Shown in pieces: positions 34,578-42,929 of a DNA stretch of 64,000 nt. The translations under genes and the position numbers were made by a program. Where the stretch lies: positions 1,550,001 through 1,614,000 of the forward strand of contig OY969604.1 of the NCBI GenBank assembly GCA_963701325.1, in the 5' to 3' direction. The notes under the pieces are model-generated. The model was not told where the DNA came from. It was given only the letters and a program-made list of their open reading frames with translations, and did not search any database. Numbering within the stretch: the stretch's first letter is position 1; every line of letters begins with the position of its first letter. This DNA is from Bog-756 sp963701325. GTDB lineage: Bacteria; Actinomycetota; Acidimicrobiia; Acidimicrobiales; RAAP-2.

Positions 34578-34988
34578 TCAGGCGTTGACCGGGGTGCGGC
34601 GCGGTCGTGTCCCGAACCTGCTGACGCACGTGGGAAGGGCTTCGAGGTCCCGGTGGTCGCGTGTGCGGTACTGCGACGGTGTCACGCCGACGATGTCGGT
34701 GAAGCGCGAACTGAACGAGCCGAGCGACGTGCAGCCGACGGCGACACAGGTATCGGTGACAGAGGCTCCCTGACGAAGAAGCGCCTTTGCCCGTTCGATG
34801 CGTCGCGTCATGAGATAGGCATAAGGCGTCTCGCCGTAGGCCGAACGGAACTTGCGCGAGAAATGCGCCGGTGACATGAGGGCGGTGCGGGCCATGGCCG
34901 GGACATCCAGGGGCTGCGCATAGTGGCGGTCGATGAAGTCGCGAGCCCGACGGAGGTGCACCAGGTCGGACAGCTCCTCCGGCGTCAT
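34578..34988 (-). CDS. Short AraC-type regulator (HTH only), cassette 2
   Basis: 136 aa, again only the AraC double HTH: LDVPAMARTALMSPAHFSRKF, GETPYAYLMTRRIERAKALL, TCVAVGCTSLGSFSSRF and GVTPSQYR. ATG 34988 is preferred to a TTG 42 bases upstream. It precedes the frameshifted VOC gene by 86 bp. The close pattern match to 31423-31857 shows the regulator plus VOC unit is duplicated. Confidence 0.87.
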   Translation of the reverse strand: MTPEELSDLVHLRRARDFIDRHYAQPLDVPAMARTALMSPAHFSRKFRSAYGETPYAYLMTRRIERAKALLRQGASVTDTCVAVGCTSLGSFSSRFTDIVGVTPSQYRTRDHRDLEALPTCVSRFGTRPRRTPVNA

Positions 34989-35045
34989 CCGGAGAACACT
35001 ACCCGGCCAATCGCCGGGCCCGGTCGACAACGCCCCCGCGAGGTG

Positions 35046-35279
35046 TCATTCAGTCCCCTCGCGTGAGGTGTCGCTGACGTTGCTACGTACCCGCCAGATC
35101 AGGACGATGGCCGCGCCAAGAGCTATCTGGCCGATCAGGAAGAGAAGCCCGCCCGGGTTGTCCTTTTGGAGGGGGTGGAGACTGGCGTCGCGAAGCTTGA
35201 CCACGAACAAGACGGAAAACACCGCCCACAGTCCAAAGAGGATCCACACTGCCGCCATTACTCTGGTTCTGATGTTCAT
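35046..35279 (-). CDS. Small two-helix membrane protein
   Basis: 77 aa, no family recognised. Two hydrophobic helices are at about residues 8-28 and 43-62, separated by a charged loop with KDNPGG. ATG 35279 follows GAGAGGA. It starts 10 bp after the stop of the secreted protein gene upstream on the same strand, so the two form a likely operon and may act together at the membrane. Confidence 0.65.
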   Translation of the reverse strand: MNIRTRVMAAVWILFGLWAVFSVLFVVKLRDASLHPLQKDNPGGLLFLIGQIALGAAIVLIWRVRSNVSDTSREGTE

Positions 35280-35289
35280 GCCGGTCCTC

Positions 35290-35829
35290 TCAGGGTAGGG
35301 ATATTGGGCCGTCGGCCGCGATCAGCGCCTGGACCGCGTCGGGTGTGGTTGAGCAGTTCCCGTCGATTGTGGGCTCGACGAAGGTGATGCTGACGGTTGA
35401 ATTGCCAGACCCGCTGATTCCCTTGTACACACCGGTTCCTCCGGAGATCGTGTACCGACCAGATGAGGACTTCACCTGCACGCATGCGGGACTCTTCCTC
35501 TTGTGACTGTGGCTCTTCTCGATACTCAAGGTGATCGTGCCAGCCGGAAACTGCACCGTGACCCTCCGGCCAATCATGCTGGACGTACCGCCGGCGGCGA
35601 ATGCTCCGGTGGCGATGGCGCTGTAGACCGCCGATGACTGATTCGTCGACGTATCGATGAACGAGAAATGTTCGGTCTTGGTGTTTGCGGTAGCGCTCGA
35701 GATTCCTGCCACGGTGAGGACGGCAGCGACGGCGACGGCTGCCGATCCAAAGATCAGGAGCCGCGAGCGCCGAACGACTCGACGGTGCTCGCGAGATCCC
35801 TTCGGTGCTGAATGTGAAGGCGTTGACAC
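35290..35829 (-). CDS. Exported hypothetical protein, possibly an allene-oxide-cyclase-like barrel
   Basis: 179 aa with an Arg-rich N-terminus and hydrophobic segment (about residues 22-45, ending SSATA), so secreted or anchored. The mature part is beta-rich, with the segment YTISGGTGVYKGISGSGNSTVS, which resembles the GGTGxYxGxxG element of dirigent/allene-oxide-cyclase-like barrels. That similarity is pattern-level only. GTG 35829 follows AAAGGA. The 204-bp spacer to the divergent kinase gene shows no clear operator. Confidence 0.6.
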   Translation of the reverse strand: MSTPSHSAPKGSREHRRVVRRSRLLIFGSAAVAVAAVLTVAGISSATANTKTEHFSFIDTSTNQSSAVYSAIATGAFAAGGTSSMIGRRVTVQFPAGTITLSIEKSHSHKRKSPACVQVKSSSGRYTISGGTGVYKGISGSGNSTVSITFVEPTIDGNCSTTPDAVQALIAADGPISLP

Positions 35830-36033
35830 GACGGTCCTTTCTCTTGTGTGGGAAGCGGAAGCTTCTCTCTTGGAACCGTACGGGTGAGGCGACGTTCCTG
35901 TCGTCGGCTCTGAGGGCTATTCGGTCTCCCCCGGAAGGATGGCTTGATCCAGGCACAGGGATACCTCAAGGATCGGGGGAGATCACCACATGTGGGGATG
36001 CCGGCGTGCAGCTGTGGCGCTACGTTCCTTTCC

Positions 36034-37665
36034 ATGCCCGGCTCACGATGGCGTCTTCGCCGATTGCCTCGTCCAAACCGGACGCGAGTCGACGAAGTTG
36101 CCGCCGTCGTCCTCCTTGCAGTGATCGAGATTCAGTTGTGGGTAGGGGCGCCTGCGGTAGTGGAACGTCTGCTGCCTGCAGTTGGTGCTGTGGTGTTCAC
36201 GCTGGCGGTGGCCGTCCGCCGTCGATGGCCACTGGCGGGGATGCTGGCGATTCTCACCGCGCTGGCTGTCAAGACGGCCGTGGATACCGGCTCGGGTGCC
36301 TTGGCGAACACCGTCGGGCTACAGCCGGCACTCGTTCTCGTGGTCTATGGAATGGGGGCCTTCGCGCCACCCCGACGATCGCGCTGGGTGTTCGGGCTCG
36401 CGGTGGTCGTCTCCGGGATCAACACCTGGACCACCCCGGGGAAGGGGGCGTCAGGTCTTGCCGCTTCGGAGATCTTGGTGCTCGCGCTGCCGTACGTGCT
36501 CGGACGCATGGTACGAGCGAACTCCGTCCGCGAGGATGTCGAACGTGAGCGAGCTGAGCGCACCGACACCTTGGTAGAGCTCAACGCTCGAACGGCGAGT
36601 CTCGAGGAGCGGTCTCGGATTGCCCGTGAACTGCATGATGTCATCGCCCACAGCGTGTCGATCATGGTGATTCAAGCGGGTGGGGCACGCATGGTGATGG
36701 ACGACAGCTCAGAACGGGCCAGGTCTTCACTGCGTAGCGTGGAGCGGGCCGGCCGGGAGGCTCTCCTCGAGATGCGAAGGCTGCTCGGGCTTCTCAACGA
36801 TGAGGGGGAGACACAGGCTTTGTCACCCCAGCCCCGACTCGAGGATCTCGACCAGCTCATTTCCCGGGCCCAGGCGTCGGGCCTGTCGGTGGAAGTGGCG
36901 GTCGAAGGGCGACCGGTTTCGCTCTCGCCAGGGCTCAACCTCTGCGCCTACCGGATCGTCCAAGAGGCTCTGACCAACGCGATCAAGCACGCTGGGCGGG
37001 CCGAGGTTCACATCGCCATTCGATGGTGTCCAGGCATGCTCGAGATCGAGATCTCAGACGATGGGTCGGGGCGCCGTTCGGCCAGCACGCTCAACACTGG
37101 GCACGGTATTACGGGGATGCGCGAACAAGCCGCTCTTCACGGCGGCACTTCGCGCCGGTGCCAGCGGGTTCGTGCTCAAGGATGTCGCCCCCGAAGACCT
37201 CTTGGCCGGCATTCGCACCATCGCAGGAGGGGAGTCGCTCCTGTCCCCGTCGGTCACCAGCCAACTCATCGAAGCCTTCGTGCGCGACCACCCGTCCCCT
37301 CGGCAGGCACCGGCAGGCCTCGACGAGCTCACCGCACGCGAGCTGGAGATATTCGGACTCATCGCCCGCGGTCTGTCCAACGCCGAAATCGCAGACGAAC
37401 TCATCGTTTCCGGAGCCACGATCAAAACCCATGTCGCTCGAGTACTCGACAAACTGAACCTGCGCGACCGCGTGCAAGTGGTCGTACTGGCATACGAATG
37501 CGGCATTATCCGCCCAGGGACAACGGAGTAGTAGATGGAGATGGACGAGCGCGCGAAGCCACTCACCCGTCGCTCGACACCGGACGTTACCGAGGTGGCG
37601 ATTCCGAATCTTCCAGTCGCTGCTTCAGTCGCTTGAGGTTTGCCGACATCTCCTTGGCCGCCTGA
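36034..37665 (+). pseudogene. NarL-type sensor histidine kinase with 3' end lost by fusion to response-regulator DNA
   Basis: The N-terminal membrane region has about five hydrophobic helices (residues 15-150), followed by a coiled-coil, the HisKA_3 box ARELHDVIAHSVSIMVIQAGG with the phospho-accepting His, the N box (IVQEALTNAIKHA), the G1 box (ISDDGSG) and the G2 box (GHGITGMREQ). Right after AALHGGT (about 37145) the family-like sequence ends. The frame stays open to 37665, but there it reads the response-regulator gene out of frame. Only the last 20 or so residues of the ATPase domain are missing. ATG 36034 is the first start after which the sequence looks coding. Confidence 0.75.
37127..37531 (+). 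pseudogene. LuxR/NarL response regulator lacking its receiver domain
   Basis: In a different frame from the kinase, family sequence begins abruptly with LFTAALRAGASGFVLKDVAPEDLLAGIR, the end of a receiver domain including the conserved Lys. It continues through the linker to a complete LuxR HTH (LTARELEIFGLIARGLSNAEIADEL...IKTHVARVLDKLNLRDRVQVV). The phosphorylatable Asp and roughly the first 95 residues are absent. About 15 bases are shared by both reading frames at the join, which looks like a deletion through a short homology or an assembly collapse. Confidence 0.75.
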
Positions 37666-38039
37666 GGGCGAACGACGAGTGGGACGATGAGCTTGCCGAG
37701 GCCGTGCCCTTCGAACTCGATGTCGATGGACACCCTCGAGCGTCGTCCCGCGTCGAGACCCTCGACGGTCACGTCCACGATGGCGCGGATCGGTCCGTCG
37801 ATACCGCGGACGCCCCAGGTCCTGGGAGGTTCGACGTGGGTGACCTCGGAGGTGACGACTCGGTGGGTGAGACCGATCCGCCTCGTCATGACGCACCGGT
37901 CGCCGACGGCCACCGTGCCGCCTCCGTCGCTGTGCGCAGTTTCGACCCCGTTCTGCCACTCGGCGAACCGACTCGGGTCGGTCACGTAGGCGAACACCTC
38001 GTCGGGTCTCCGTTGGACCTCCGTGATCGCTGTCGACAC
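37587..38039 (-). CDS. SRPBCC family protein (polyketide cyclase/dehydrase-like)
   Basis: 150 aa with the START-like fold pattern: STAITEVQRRPDEVFAYVTDPSRFAEWQNGVE at the N-terminus, strands in the middle and a C-terminal helix LIVPLVVRPQAAKEMSANLKRLKQRLE. GTG 38039 begins three bases after the stop of the upstream SRPBCC gene. Third gene of an ArsR-SRPBCC-SRPBCC unit. It binds a hydrophobic ligand or antibiotic-like compound in other members; here unknown. Confidence 0.82.
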   Translation of the reverse strand: MSTAITEVQRRPDEVFAYVTDPSRFAEWQNGVETAHSDGGGTVAVGDRCVMTRRIGLTHRVVTSEVTHVEPPRTWGVRGIDGPIRAIVDVTVEGLDAGRRSRVSIDIEFEGHGLGKLIVPLVVRPQAAKEMSANLKRLKQRLEDSESPPR

Positions 38040-38041
38040 GG

Positions 38042-38527
38042 TCAGCCCTCCCCGGAGAACAGGGCGGCGAAGCGCCGCAAGTACAGGGGCCAGCCCTGAT
38101 CGCCGTCCACCCCTTCTCGGAGCCCTTCCCAGCCCTCCCCGTGGTGGTCCAGGTGGCGATGCTCGAGTTCGACCCTGGTGCGCTCGGGGCTCTCTGCGAT
38201 GAACCGGACCTCCACCTCGCTCGTCTTGTCCGGGTCGGTCTCGATCTGCCAGGTCGGGCCGATATCCCAGCTGATGATCACTCGGTTGGGCGGCTCGTAC
38301 GCGAGGACCCGGGCCCAGTGGCATTCACTGCCGTCCACGCCCCGGTCGTAGAGATGGCCGCCGGCACGGGGCTCGAACACGGTCTCGGCGATGTCGACGC
38401 CGAGCAGGTTGTGCTCGGGCGGCTTGAACCGTCCGAAGTCGTCTGTGAACACCCGGAACGCCGTTTCGATCGGGGCGTCCACCACGACCGAGTGGCGCAC
38501 GGGCGTCGCTGCGGGTTGCTGGGTCAT
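38042..38527 (-). CDS. SRPBCC / AHSA1-like protein
   Basis: 161 aa, AHSA1 type: VRHSVVVDAPIETAFRVFTDDFGRF, WDIGPTWQ, SEVEVRFIAESPERTRVELEHRHL. The start ATG 38527 overlaps the ArsR stop in an ATGA arrangement, so the pair is translationally coupled. ArsR plus AHSA1 is a very common actinobacterial pair, and a second one lies at 42113-42918. Confidence 0.88.
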   Translation of the reverse strand: MTQQPAATPVRHSVVVDAPIETAFRVFTDDFGRFKPPEHNLLGVDIAETVFEPRAGGHLYDRGVDGSECHWARVLAYEPPNRVIISWDIGPTWQIETDPDKTSEVEVRFIAESPERTRVELEHRHLDHHGEGWEGLREGVDGDQGWPLYLRRFAALFSGEG

Positions 38528-38841
38528 CCGTCCTCCTCGTCGTGCTGCTCCACGGTCATCTTGTAGGCGACAAGGGCCTGCTCCCAGAACCGATCGACGT
38601 GAGCACGCAACGCGGCCAGAGCATCGGGCTCGACCCGATAGATGCGGCGGTTGCCGGCCGCCTCGTCGATCACGAGGCCCGCGTTCTTGAGCACCCGAAG
38701 GTGCTGGGAGACCGCAGGTCGGCTCACCGGGAGTTCCCTCGCCAGATCGCCGACTGCGCGCGGACGCTCGACCAGTCGTTCGACGATTGCCAGCCGGGTC
38801 GGATCCCCCAGTGCCAGTAGTGCCGAAGCTTGGTAAGCCAT
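38524..38841 (-). CDS. ArsR family transcriptional regulator
   Basis: 105-aa winged helix: LLALGDPTRLAIVERLVERPRAVGDLARELPVSRPAVSQHLRVLKNAGLV carries the recognition helix (RPAVSQHL), then the wing GNRRIYRVEPDAL. No metal-binding ELCVC motif is present, so it belongs to the metal-independent group paired with AHSA1 proteins. The start codon is a few bases downstream of a good -35/-10, giving a near-leaderless message. Confidence 0.92.
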   Translation of the reverse strand: MAYQASALLALGDPTRLAIVERLVERPRAVGDLARELPVSRPAVSQHLRVLKNAGLVIDEAAGNRRIYRVEPDALAALRAHVDRFWEQALVAYKMTVEQHDEEDG

Positions 38842-38881
38842 AACTAACCGTCAGTGTACGCTTACCGTCTCGAGGGCGCAA
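38832..38881 (-). promoter_or_regulatory. Promoter and candidate ArsR operator
   Basis: On the minus strand, TTGCGC (38881-38876), a 17-bp spacer and TACACT (38858-38853) form a sigma-70-type promoter. An inverted repeat GCTTACC/GGTAAGC (38860-38866 and 38832-38838) brackets the -10 and the start codon at 38841, a good place for ArsR autorepression. Confidence 0.55.
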
Positions 38882-38899
38882 TGGACCATCCGGGCCCGG

Positions 38900-39823
38900 T
38901 CATGCCTCGCGGTAGTAGTGGTCCTGCTCGAGGTCCTCGAGGAGGGTAGGCCCGGTCGGCTCCCACCCGAGCAGCTTCCTCGTGACGATGGCGGTTGCCG
39001 GACTGTCGAGGGCGACGAAATGGCCCAGGTGGGCGAAGTGTCCGACAGCGTCGGCGGGTGTCACCGACGCCGTGGGGATGCCGAGGTGGCGACCCATGGC
39101 GTCGGCGATCTCGCGGAACGGGACACCCTCGTCGGCGACCGCGTGCAAGACCGAGCCGGCGGGAGCGGCCTCGACGGCCAGGCGGGCCAGGCGGGCGGCA
39201 TCGGAGCGGTGCACGGCGGGCCAGCGGTTGGTCCCGTCACCCACGTACCCGGCCACTCCCCGCTGCCGGGCGATGCCGACGAGCGTTGCCATGAACCCGT
39301 GGTCGCCGTCACCGTGGACGGTCGGGGGGAATCGCAGCACCGACGAGCGGACCCCGATGCCCCGCAACGAAAGGGCGAGCAGGGCGGTGGCCGCCCGGCG
39401 ACCGGCGGGGTTGGCCGCCACTTCGGGGCTCGCGACGAGCCCGTCGTCCTCGATGGCCACCCGACCGGCAGTCAGGCCGATCATGCCCGAGGCGAGCACG
39501 AAGGGACGCCCGGAATCCGCGAGGGCGGCACCCATGGCCTCCACCGCCTGCCGATCGGCAGCTCCGGCAGCGGCGAAATCACCGCCGAATGCCACCTCGT
39601 GCTGGAAGGCGAGGTGGATCACCCCGTCAGAGTCGGCGGCCGCCTTGGCCAGGCCGTCGGGGTCGTCGAGATCGCCCCGCCTGACGAGGGTGCCGGCCAC
39701 TTCGAGCCGCTGCGCCGATGCCTCGGAACGGGCCAGGCCGACCACCTCGTGGCCGGCACCCAACAGCTCGGGCACGACTGCAGAACCGATCCAGCCCGAC
39801 GCGCCGGTGACAAAGATCCTCAT
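38900..39823 (-). CDS. NAD(P)-dependent epimerase/reductase (extended SDR)
   Basis: 307 aa. Rossmann motif TGASGWIG is at residues 6-13. The body resembles atypical extended SDRs (HRSDAARLARLAVEAAPAGSVLHAVADEGVPFREIADAMG), and no typical YxxxK is obvious. Divergent from the TetR gene; the 87-bp spacer has two 14-bp direct repeats. Likely target of that regulator. Substrate unknown. Confidence 0.85.
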   Translation of the reverse strand: MRIFVTGASGWIGSAVVPELLGAGHEVVGLARSEASAQRLEVAGTLVRRGDLDDPDGLAKAAADSDGVIHLAFQHEVAFGGDFAAAGAADRQAVEAMGAALADSGRPFVLASGMIGLTAGRVAIEDDGLVASPEVAANPAGRRAATALLALSLRGIGVRSSVLRFPPTVHGDGDHGFMATLVGIARQRGVAGYVGDGTNRWPAVHRSDAARLARLAVEAAPAGSVLHAVADEGVPFREIADAMGRHLGIPTASVTPADAVGHFAHLGHFVALDSPATAIVTRKLLGWEPTGPTLLEDLEQDHYYREA

Positions 39824-39846
39824 GATGGTACCTCCGGGGTCATAGT

Positions 39847-39890
39847 GATGTCAGTTACTGCTATCACCTTAGATCCGATGTCAGTGACTG
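39847..39890. promoter_or_regulatory. Direct repeats between SDR and TetR genes
   Basis: GATGTCAGTTACTG (39847-39860) and GATGTCAGTGACTG (39877-39890) are 14-bp direct repeats differing at one base and starting 30 bp apart, about three helical turns, so both would face the same side of DNA. Probable tandem operator for the adjacent TetR protein. Confidence 0.55.
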
Positions 39891-39910
39891 TCAACGGTAG
39901 GATGGCTGTC

Positions 39911-40481
39911 ATGGGTCGATGGGAACCGGACAGTCGGGGGCGGCTGCAGGAGGCGGCTCTCGCGCTCTACTCGGAGCGGGGCTTCGACCAGACCACTGCT
40001 GCCCAGATCGCCCTCCGAGCCGGAGTGACCGAGCGCACCTTCTTCCGGCACTTCCCGGACAAGAGAGAGGTGCTGTTCGGTGGATCTGCCGCTCTCAAGG
40101 AACGGATCGTGGCCGGGGTGGCCGGCGCACCTGCAGCTGACAGTGCACTCGATGCCGTCTCTGCGGGACTCGACGCCGCTGCAGCCATGCTCGGCGAGTT
40201 TCGCCAGGACCTGTCCCGCCAGCGGCAGGCTGTCATCGCCGCCACCCCCGAACTGCGCGAGCGGGAACTCGCCAAGCTGGCCGACTACGCCGCCGCGGTC
40301 GCCGACGCCCTGCGTCGAGCGCGGTGTGAGCGAACCGCAGGCGACATTCGCCGCCGAGGGCGGCATGACGGTGCTACGCGTTGCCGTGGACCGGTGGGCC
40401 GGTGGAAACGACACCCGGGATCTCGCCACCATCATGCGCGACTCCGTCGCCGAACTGCGTGCAGTGGCAGCCAGCACCTGA
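39911..40481 (+). pseudogene. TetR family regulator, frameshifted in the ligand domain
   Basis: The HTH is intact: GRLQEAALALYSERGFDQTTAAQIALRAGVTERTFFRHFPDKREVLFG. The frame then runs to about residue 137 (VADALRRA). The family-like C-terminal part (GVSEPQATFAAEGGMTVLRVAVDRWAGGNDTRDLATIMRDSVAEL) continues in another frame to a stop at 40481. Removing one base near 40320 would join them as ALRRRGVSEPQ. No other damage is seen. ATG 39911 is one of three possible starts within 33 bp. Confidence 0.8.
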
Positions 40482-40550
40482 GTCCACCGCACCAGGAACT
40501 GTGGGATCCGACTATCACGAGGCGCGCACGGATGGCGGCCCGGCCCGGTC

Positions 40551-41963
40551 CTAGTAGGAGCGGCCGACCACGGCCACCAGGTCGGCGTCGCTGTCGGCCG
40601 GCTCGGCCAGTCCCCCGTCAGGCCGCTGCAGGCAGCGGATGGTCAGAGCGTCGGCGGCAAGCCGGTCCTCGCCGTCGTCCCCCAGTGCCGCCATCGGCAC
40701 GCGGGCGAAGCCGGAGGCACCGGCCTCGATGGCCGCCTCGATCGAGTCGACTTCGACGGTGCGCTCGTCACGGAGCACGGTGGCTTCCGCCAGCAGGTCC
40801 GGGCCCACCTGGGCCAGGACCGCCGAGACCTCGGCTGCCACTCCGCCGAGCGCGACGTTCCGCTTCTCCCTGACGTGGCGGACCACGACGGTGACGGTTC
40901 CTTCGGCAAGGTCGCGGGGTCCGACCTCGACTCGGACCGGCACCCCTTTGAGCTCCCAATCCACGCTCCGACGGCCGAAGCTGGTGTCGGTCCGGTCGTC
41001 GATGCGCACCCGCCAGCCGGCGGATGCCAGCTCCGCCGCGAGGGCCCGGGCCGCCGCTCGCACCGCCTCGTCCTCCTTGATGACCATGACCACCACCTGG
41101 GCCGGGGCCAGGGCCGGGGGCAGCCGCAGCCCGAAGTCGTCACCGTGTCCCATGACCAGCGCCCCCACCAGCCGGGTAGACACCCCCCATGACGTCTGCC
41201 AGACGTGTTCCAGGGTGCCGCTGGCGTTGGTGTACGTGGTGTCGAACGCTCGCGAGAAGTTCTGCCCGAGCTCGTGGCTGGTGCCCATCTGTAGCGCCTT
41301 GCCGTCGCCCATCATCCCCTCGCAGGTCCAGCTCTGGATGGCGCCGGCGAAGCGCTCGCGGGCCGTCTTGTGCCCGGTGAACACCGGGATGCCCAACACG
41401 TCGACCATGGTGGCCAGGTACACGTCGTTGAGCACCCGTAGGGCGTAGGAGCGTGCGTCGGCCTCGCTGGCGTGCGCTGTGTGGCCCTCCTGCCAGAGGA
41501 ACTCCGTCGTGCGCAGGAACAGGCGGGGCCGCAGCTCCCAGCGCACCACGTTGGCCCACTGGTTGAGCAGCATGGGCAGGTCACGGTGGCTCTGGATCCA
41601 CTTGGAGAAGAAACTGTTGATCACCGTCTCGCTGGTCGGACGCACGACCAGTGGCTCCTCCAGCTCCTTGCCCCCGCCGTGGGTCACCACGGCCAGCTCG
41701 GGAGCGAAGCCCTCGACGTGCTCGGCCTCGCGCCGCAGGAACGACTCGGGGATGAAGAGCGGGAAGTAGGCGTTCTCCGCCCCGATCTCCTTGATGCGCC
41801 GGTCGAGCTCGGCCTGCATGAGCTCCCAGATCCCATAACCCCAGGGCCGAATGACCATGGTGCCGCGGGCAGGCCCGTTCTCCGCCATCTCGGCCCCGGC
41901 GATCACTTCCTGGTACCAACGGGGGAAGTCCTCGGCCCGGCTGACGACGGCGCCCTTGGTCAT
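40551..41963 (-). CDS. proS: Prolyl-tRNA synthetase, archaeal/eukaryote-like short type
   Basis: Class II synthetase charging tRNA-Pro, 470 aa. Motif 2 region WELRPRLFLRTTEFLWQEGHTAHA and motif 3 GALVMGHGDDFGLRLPP are clear, preceded by RPTSETVINSFFSKWI. It lacks the INS editing insertion of the long bacterial form and ends in tyrosine (VVGRSY), as archaeal-type ProRS does. ATG 41963. Housekeeping gene inside an otherwise accessory stretch. Confidence 0.95.
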   Translation of the reverse strand: MTKGAVVSRAEDFPRWYQEVIAGAEMAENGPARGTMVIRPWGYGIWELMQAELDRRIKEIGAENAYFPLFIPESFLRREAEHVEGFAPELAVVTHGGGKELEEPLVVRPTSETVINSFFSKWIQSHRDLPMLLNQWANVVRWELRPRLFLRTTEFLWQEGHTAHASEADARSYALRVLNDVYLATMVDVLGIPVFTGHKTARERFAGAIQSWTCEGMMGDGKALQMGTSHELGQNFSRAFDTTYTNASGTLEHVWQTSWGVSTRLVGALVMGHGDDFGLRLPPALAPAQVVVMVIKEDEAVRAAARALAAELASAGWRVRIDDRTDTSFGRRSVDWELKGVPVRVEVGPRDLAEGTVTVVVRHVREKRNVALGGVAAEVSAVLAQVGPDLLAEATVLRDERTVEVDSIEAAIEAGASGFARVPMAALGDDGEDRLAADALTIRCLQRPDGGLAEPADSDADLVAVVGRSY

Positions 41964-42042
41964 GGCTGGGCAGGTTACCTGTCACCGCGACTGCTCCTTG
42001 TCGTGGCGATGGCTGACGAGCTCGATCAGCAGGCCCCTATGT

Positions 42043-42082
42043 GCAACAAGTGGTTGCGCTTTAGGGAGAGACGTGCTACCTT
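42043..42082 (+). promoter_or_regulatory. Promoter and candidate ArsR operator of the SRPBCC-ArsR-DUF899 operon
   Basis: TTGCGC (42054-42059), 17 bp, TACCTT (42077-42082) form a promoter 31 bp before the first start codon. Inverted repeat GCAAC-AAGTG-GTTGC (42043-42057) overlaps the -35, and another GGTTGCA follows at 42084. Probably bound by the ArsR protein encoded second in the operon. Confidence 0.55.
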
Positions 42083-42112
42083 TGGTTGCAGGTCGAGAAA
42101 GGCAGGAGAGCG

Positions 42113-42562
42113 ATGGGCGATTTGCGGATCGAGCAGGACATTGTGATCGAGGCTCCGGTGGACGTGGTCTGGCGCACCATCACCGAGCCCGACCAGATCG
42201 TCAAATGGTTCGCCGACAGGGTCGAGCTCGAACTCGTGCCGGGTGGCCAGGGCTACATGGGATTCGGCGAGCATCAGGGCGGACCCGTGGTGGTGGAGAC
42301 GGTCGATCCGCCCAACCGGTTCTCGTTCCGTTGGAACCATCCTGTCGGGGAGGAACCGGTGCCGGCCAACTCGGTGCTGGTCGAGTTCAGCCTCACGCCC
42401 AGCGGTACGGAACGGACCCACCTGCAGGTTGTCGAGAGCGGCGACGCGTTGCTCCCGTGGCCCGACGCCGAGAAGGACCGCTATGCGGACGAGCACGACG
42501 GCGGCTGGGCCGACTTCTTGGACCGTCTCGGCGGGTTGTTCGTCGAGCATCGGACGGGATGA
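42113..42562 (+). CDS. SRPBCC / AHSA1 family protein
   Basis: 149 aa: IEQDIVIEAPVDVVWRTITEPDQIVKWFAD at the N-terminus, RFSFRWNHP in the middle, and helical GGWADFLDRLGGLF at the end, the AHSA1 pattern. ATG 42113 follows GGCAGGAGAG. Its stop overlaps the start of the ArsR gene (ATGA). First gene of a five-gene operon that ends with two DUF899 proteins. Confidence 0.9.
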   Translation: MGDLRIEQDIVIEAPVDVVWRTITEPDQIVKWFADRVELELVPGGQGYMGFGEHQGGPVVVETVDPPNRFSFRWNHPVGEEPVPANSVLVEFSLTPSGTERTHLQVVESGDALLPWPDAEKDRYADEHDGGWADFLDRLGGLFVEHRTG

Positions 42563-42918
42563 GGACAGGGCAGGACGACCAGCTCTGGTCGGCCATCGCC
42601 GAACCCTCTCGTCGTCGGGTCCTCGACCTGCTCATCGGCGGCGGCGAAGCGAGCGCCAGCGAGTTGGCCGAGCAGGTCCCATTTTCGCGACAGGCGGTGT
42701 CGAAACACCTGGTCGTGCTCGAGGAGGCCGGCCTGGTCAGCCGTCGCAAGCAGGGCCGCGAAGTCCTCTACCGGGTCGAAACGGTTCGCCTCGACCAGGC
42801 CACCAGGGTCATGGGCGACCTCGCCAAGCGGTGGGACCAGCGGCTCGAACGCATCAAGCGGTTGGCCGAAGCCGCTCACGCAGAAGCCAGAGACAAGGGC
42901 CGGAAATCGGAGAACTAG
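42559..42918 (+). CDS. ArsR family transcriptional regulator
   Basis: 119 aa. LWSAIAEPSRRRVLDLLIGGGEASASELAEQVPFSRQAVSKHLVVLEEAGLV contains the HTH (RQAVSKHL), and REVLYRVE forms the wing. No metal site is visible. Translationally coupled to the SRPBCC gene before it. Likely the operon's own repressor, acting at the GCAAC/GTTGC repeat. Confidence 0.92.
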   Translation: MRTGQDDQLWSAIAEPSRRRVLDLLIGGGEASASELAEQVPFSRQAVSKHLVVLEEAGLVSRRKQGREVLYRVETVRLDQATRVMGDLAKRWDQRLERIKRLAEAAHAEARDKGRKSEN

Positions 42919-42929
42919 GAGGACCCACA

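Noticed and set aside
38918..39900. Upstream part of a 651-codon plus-strand frame as an N-terminal extension of the TetR protein
   Set aside because: The extension is antisense to the SDR gene and low-complexity; the TetR homology starts near 39911.
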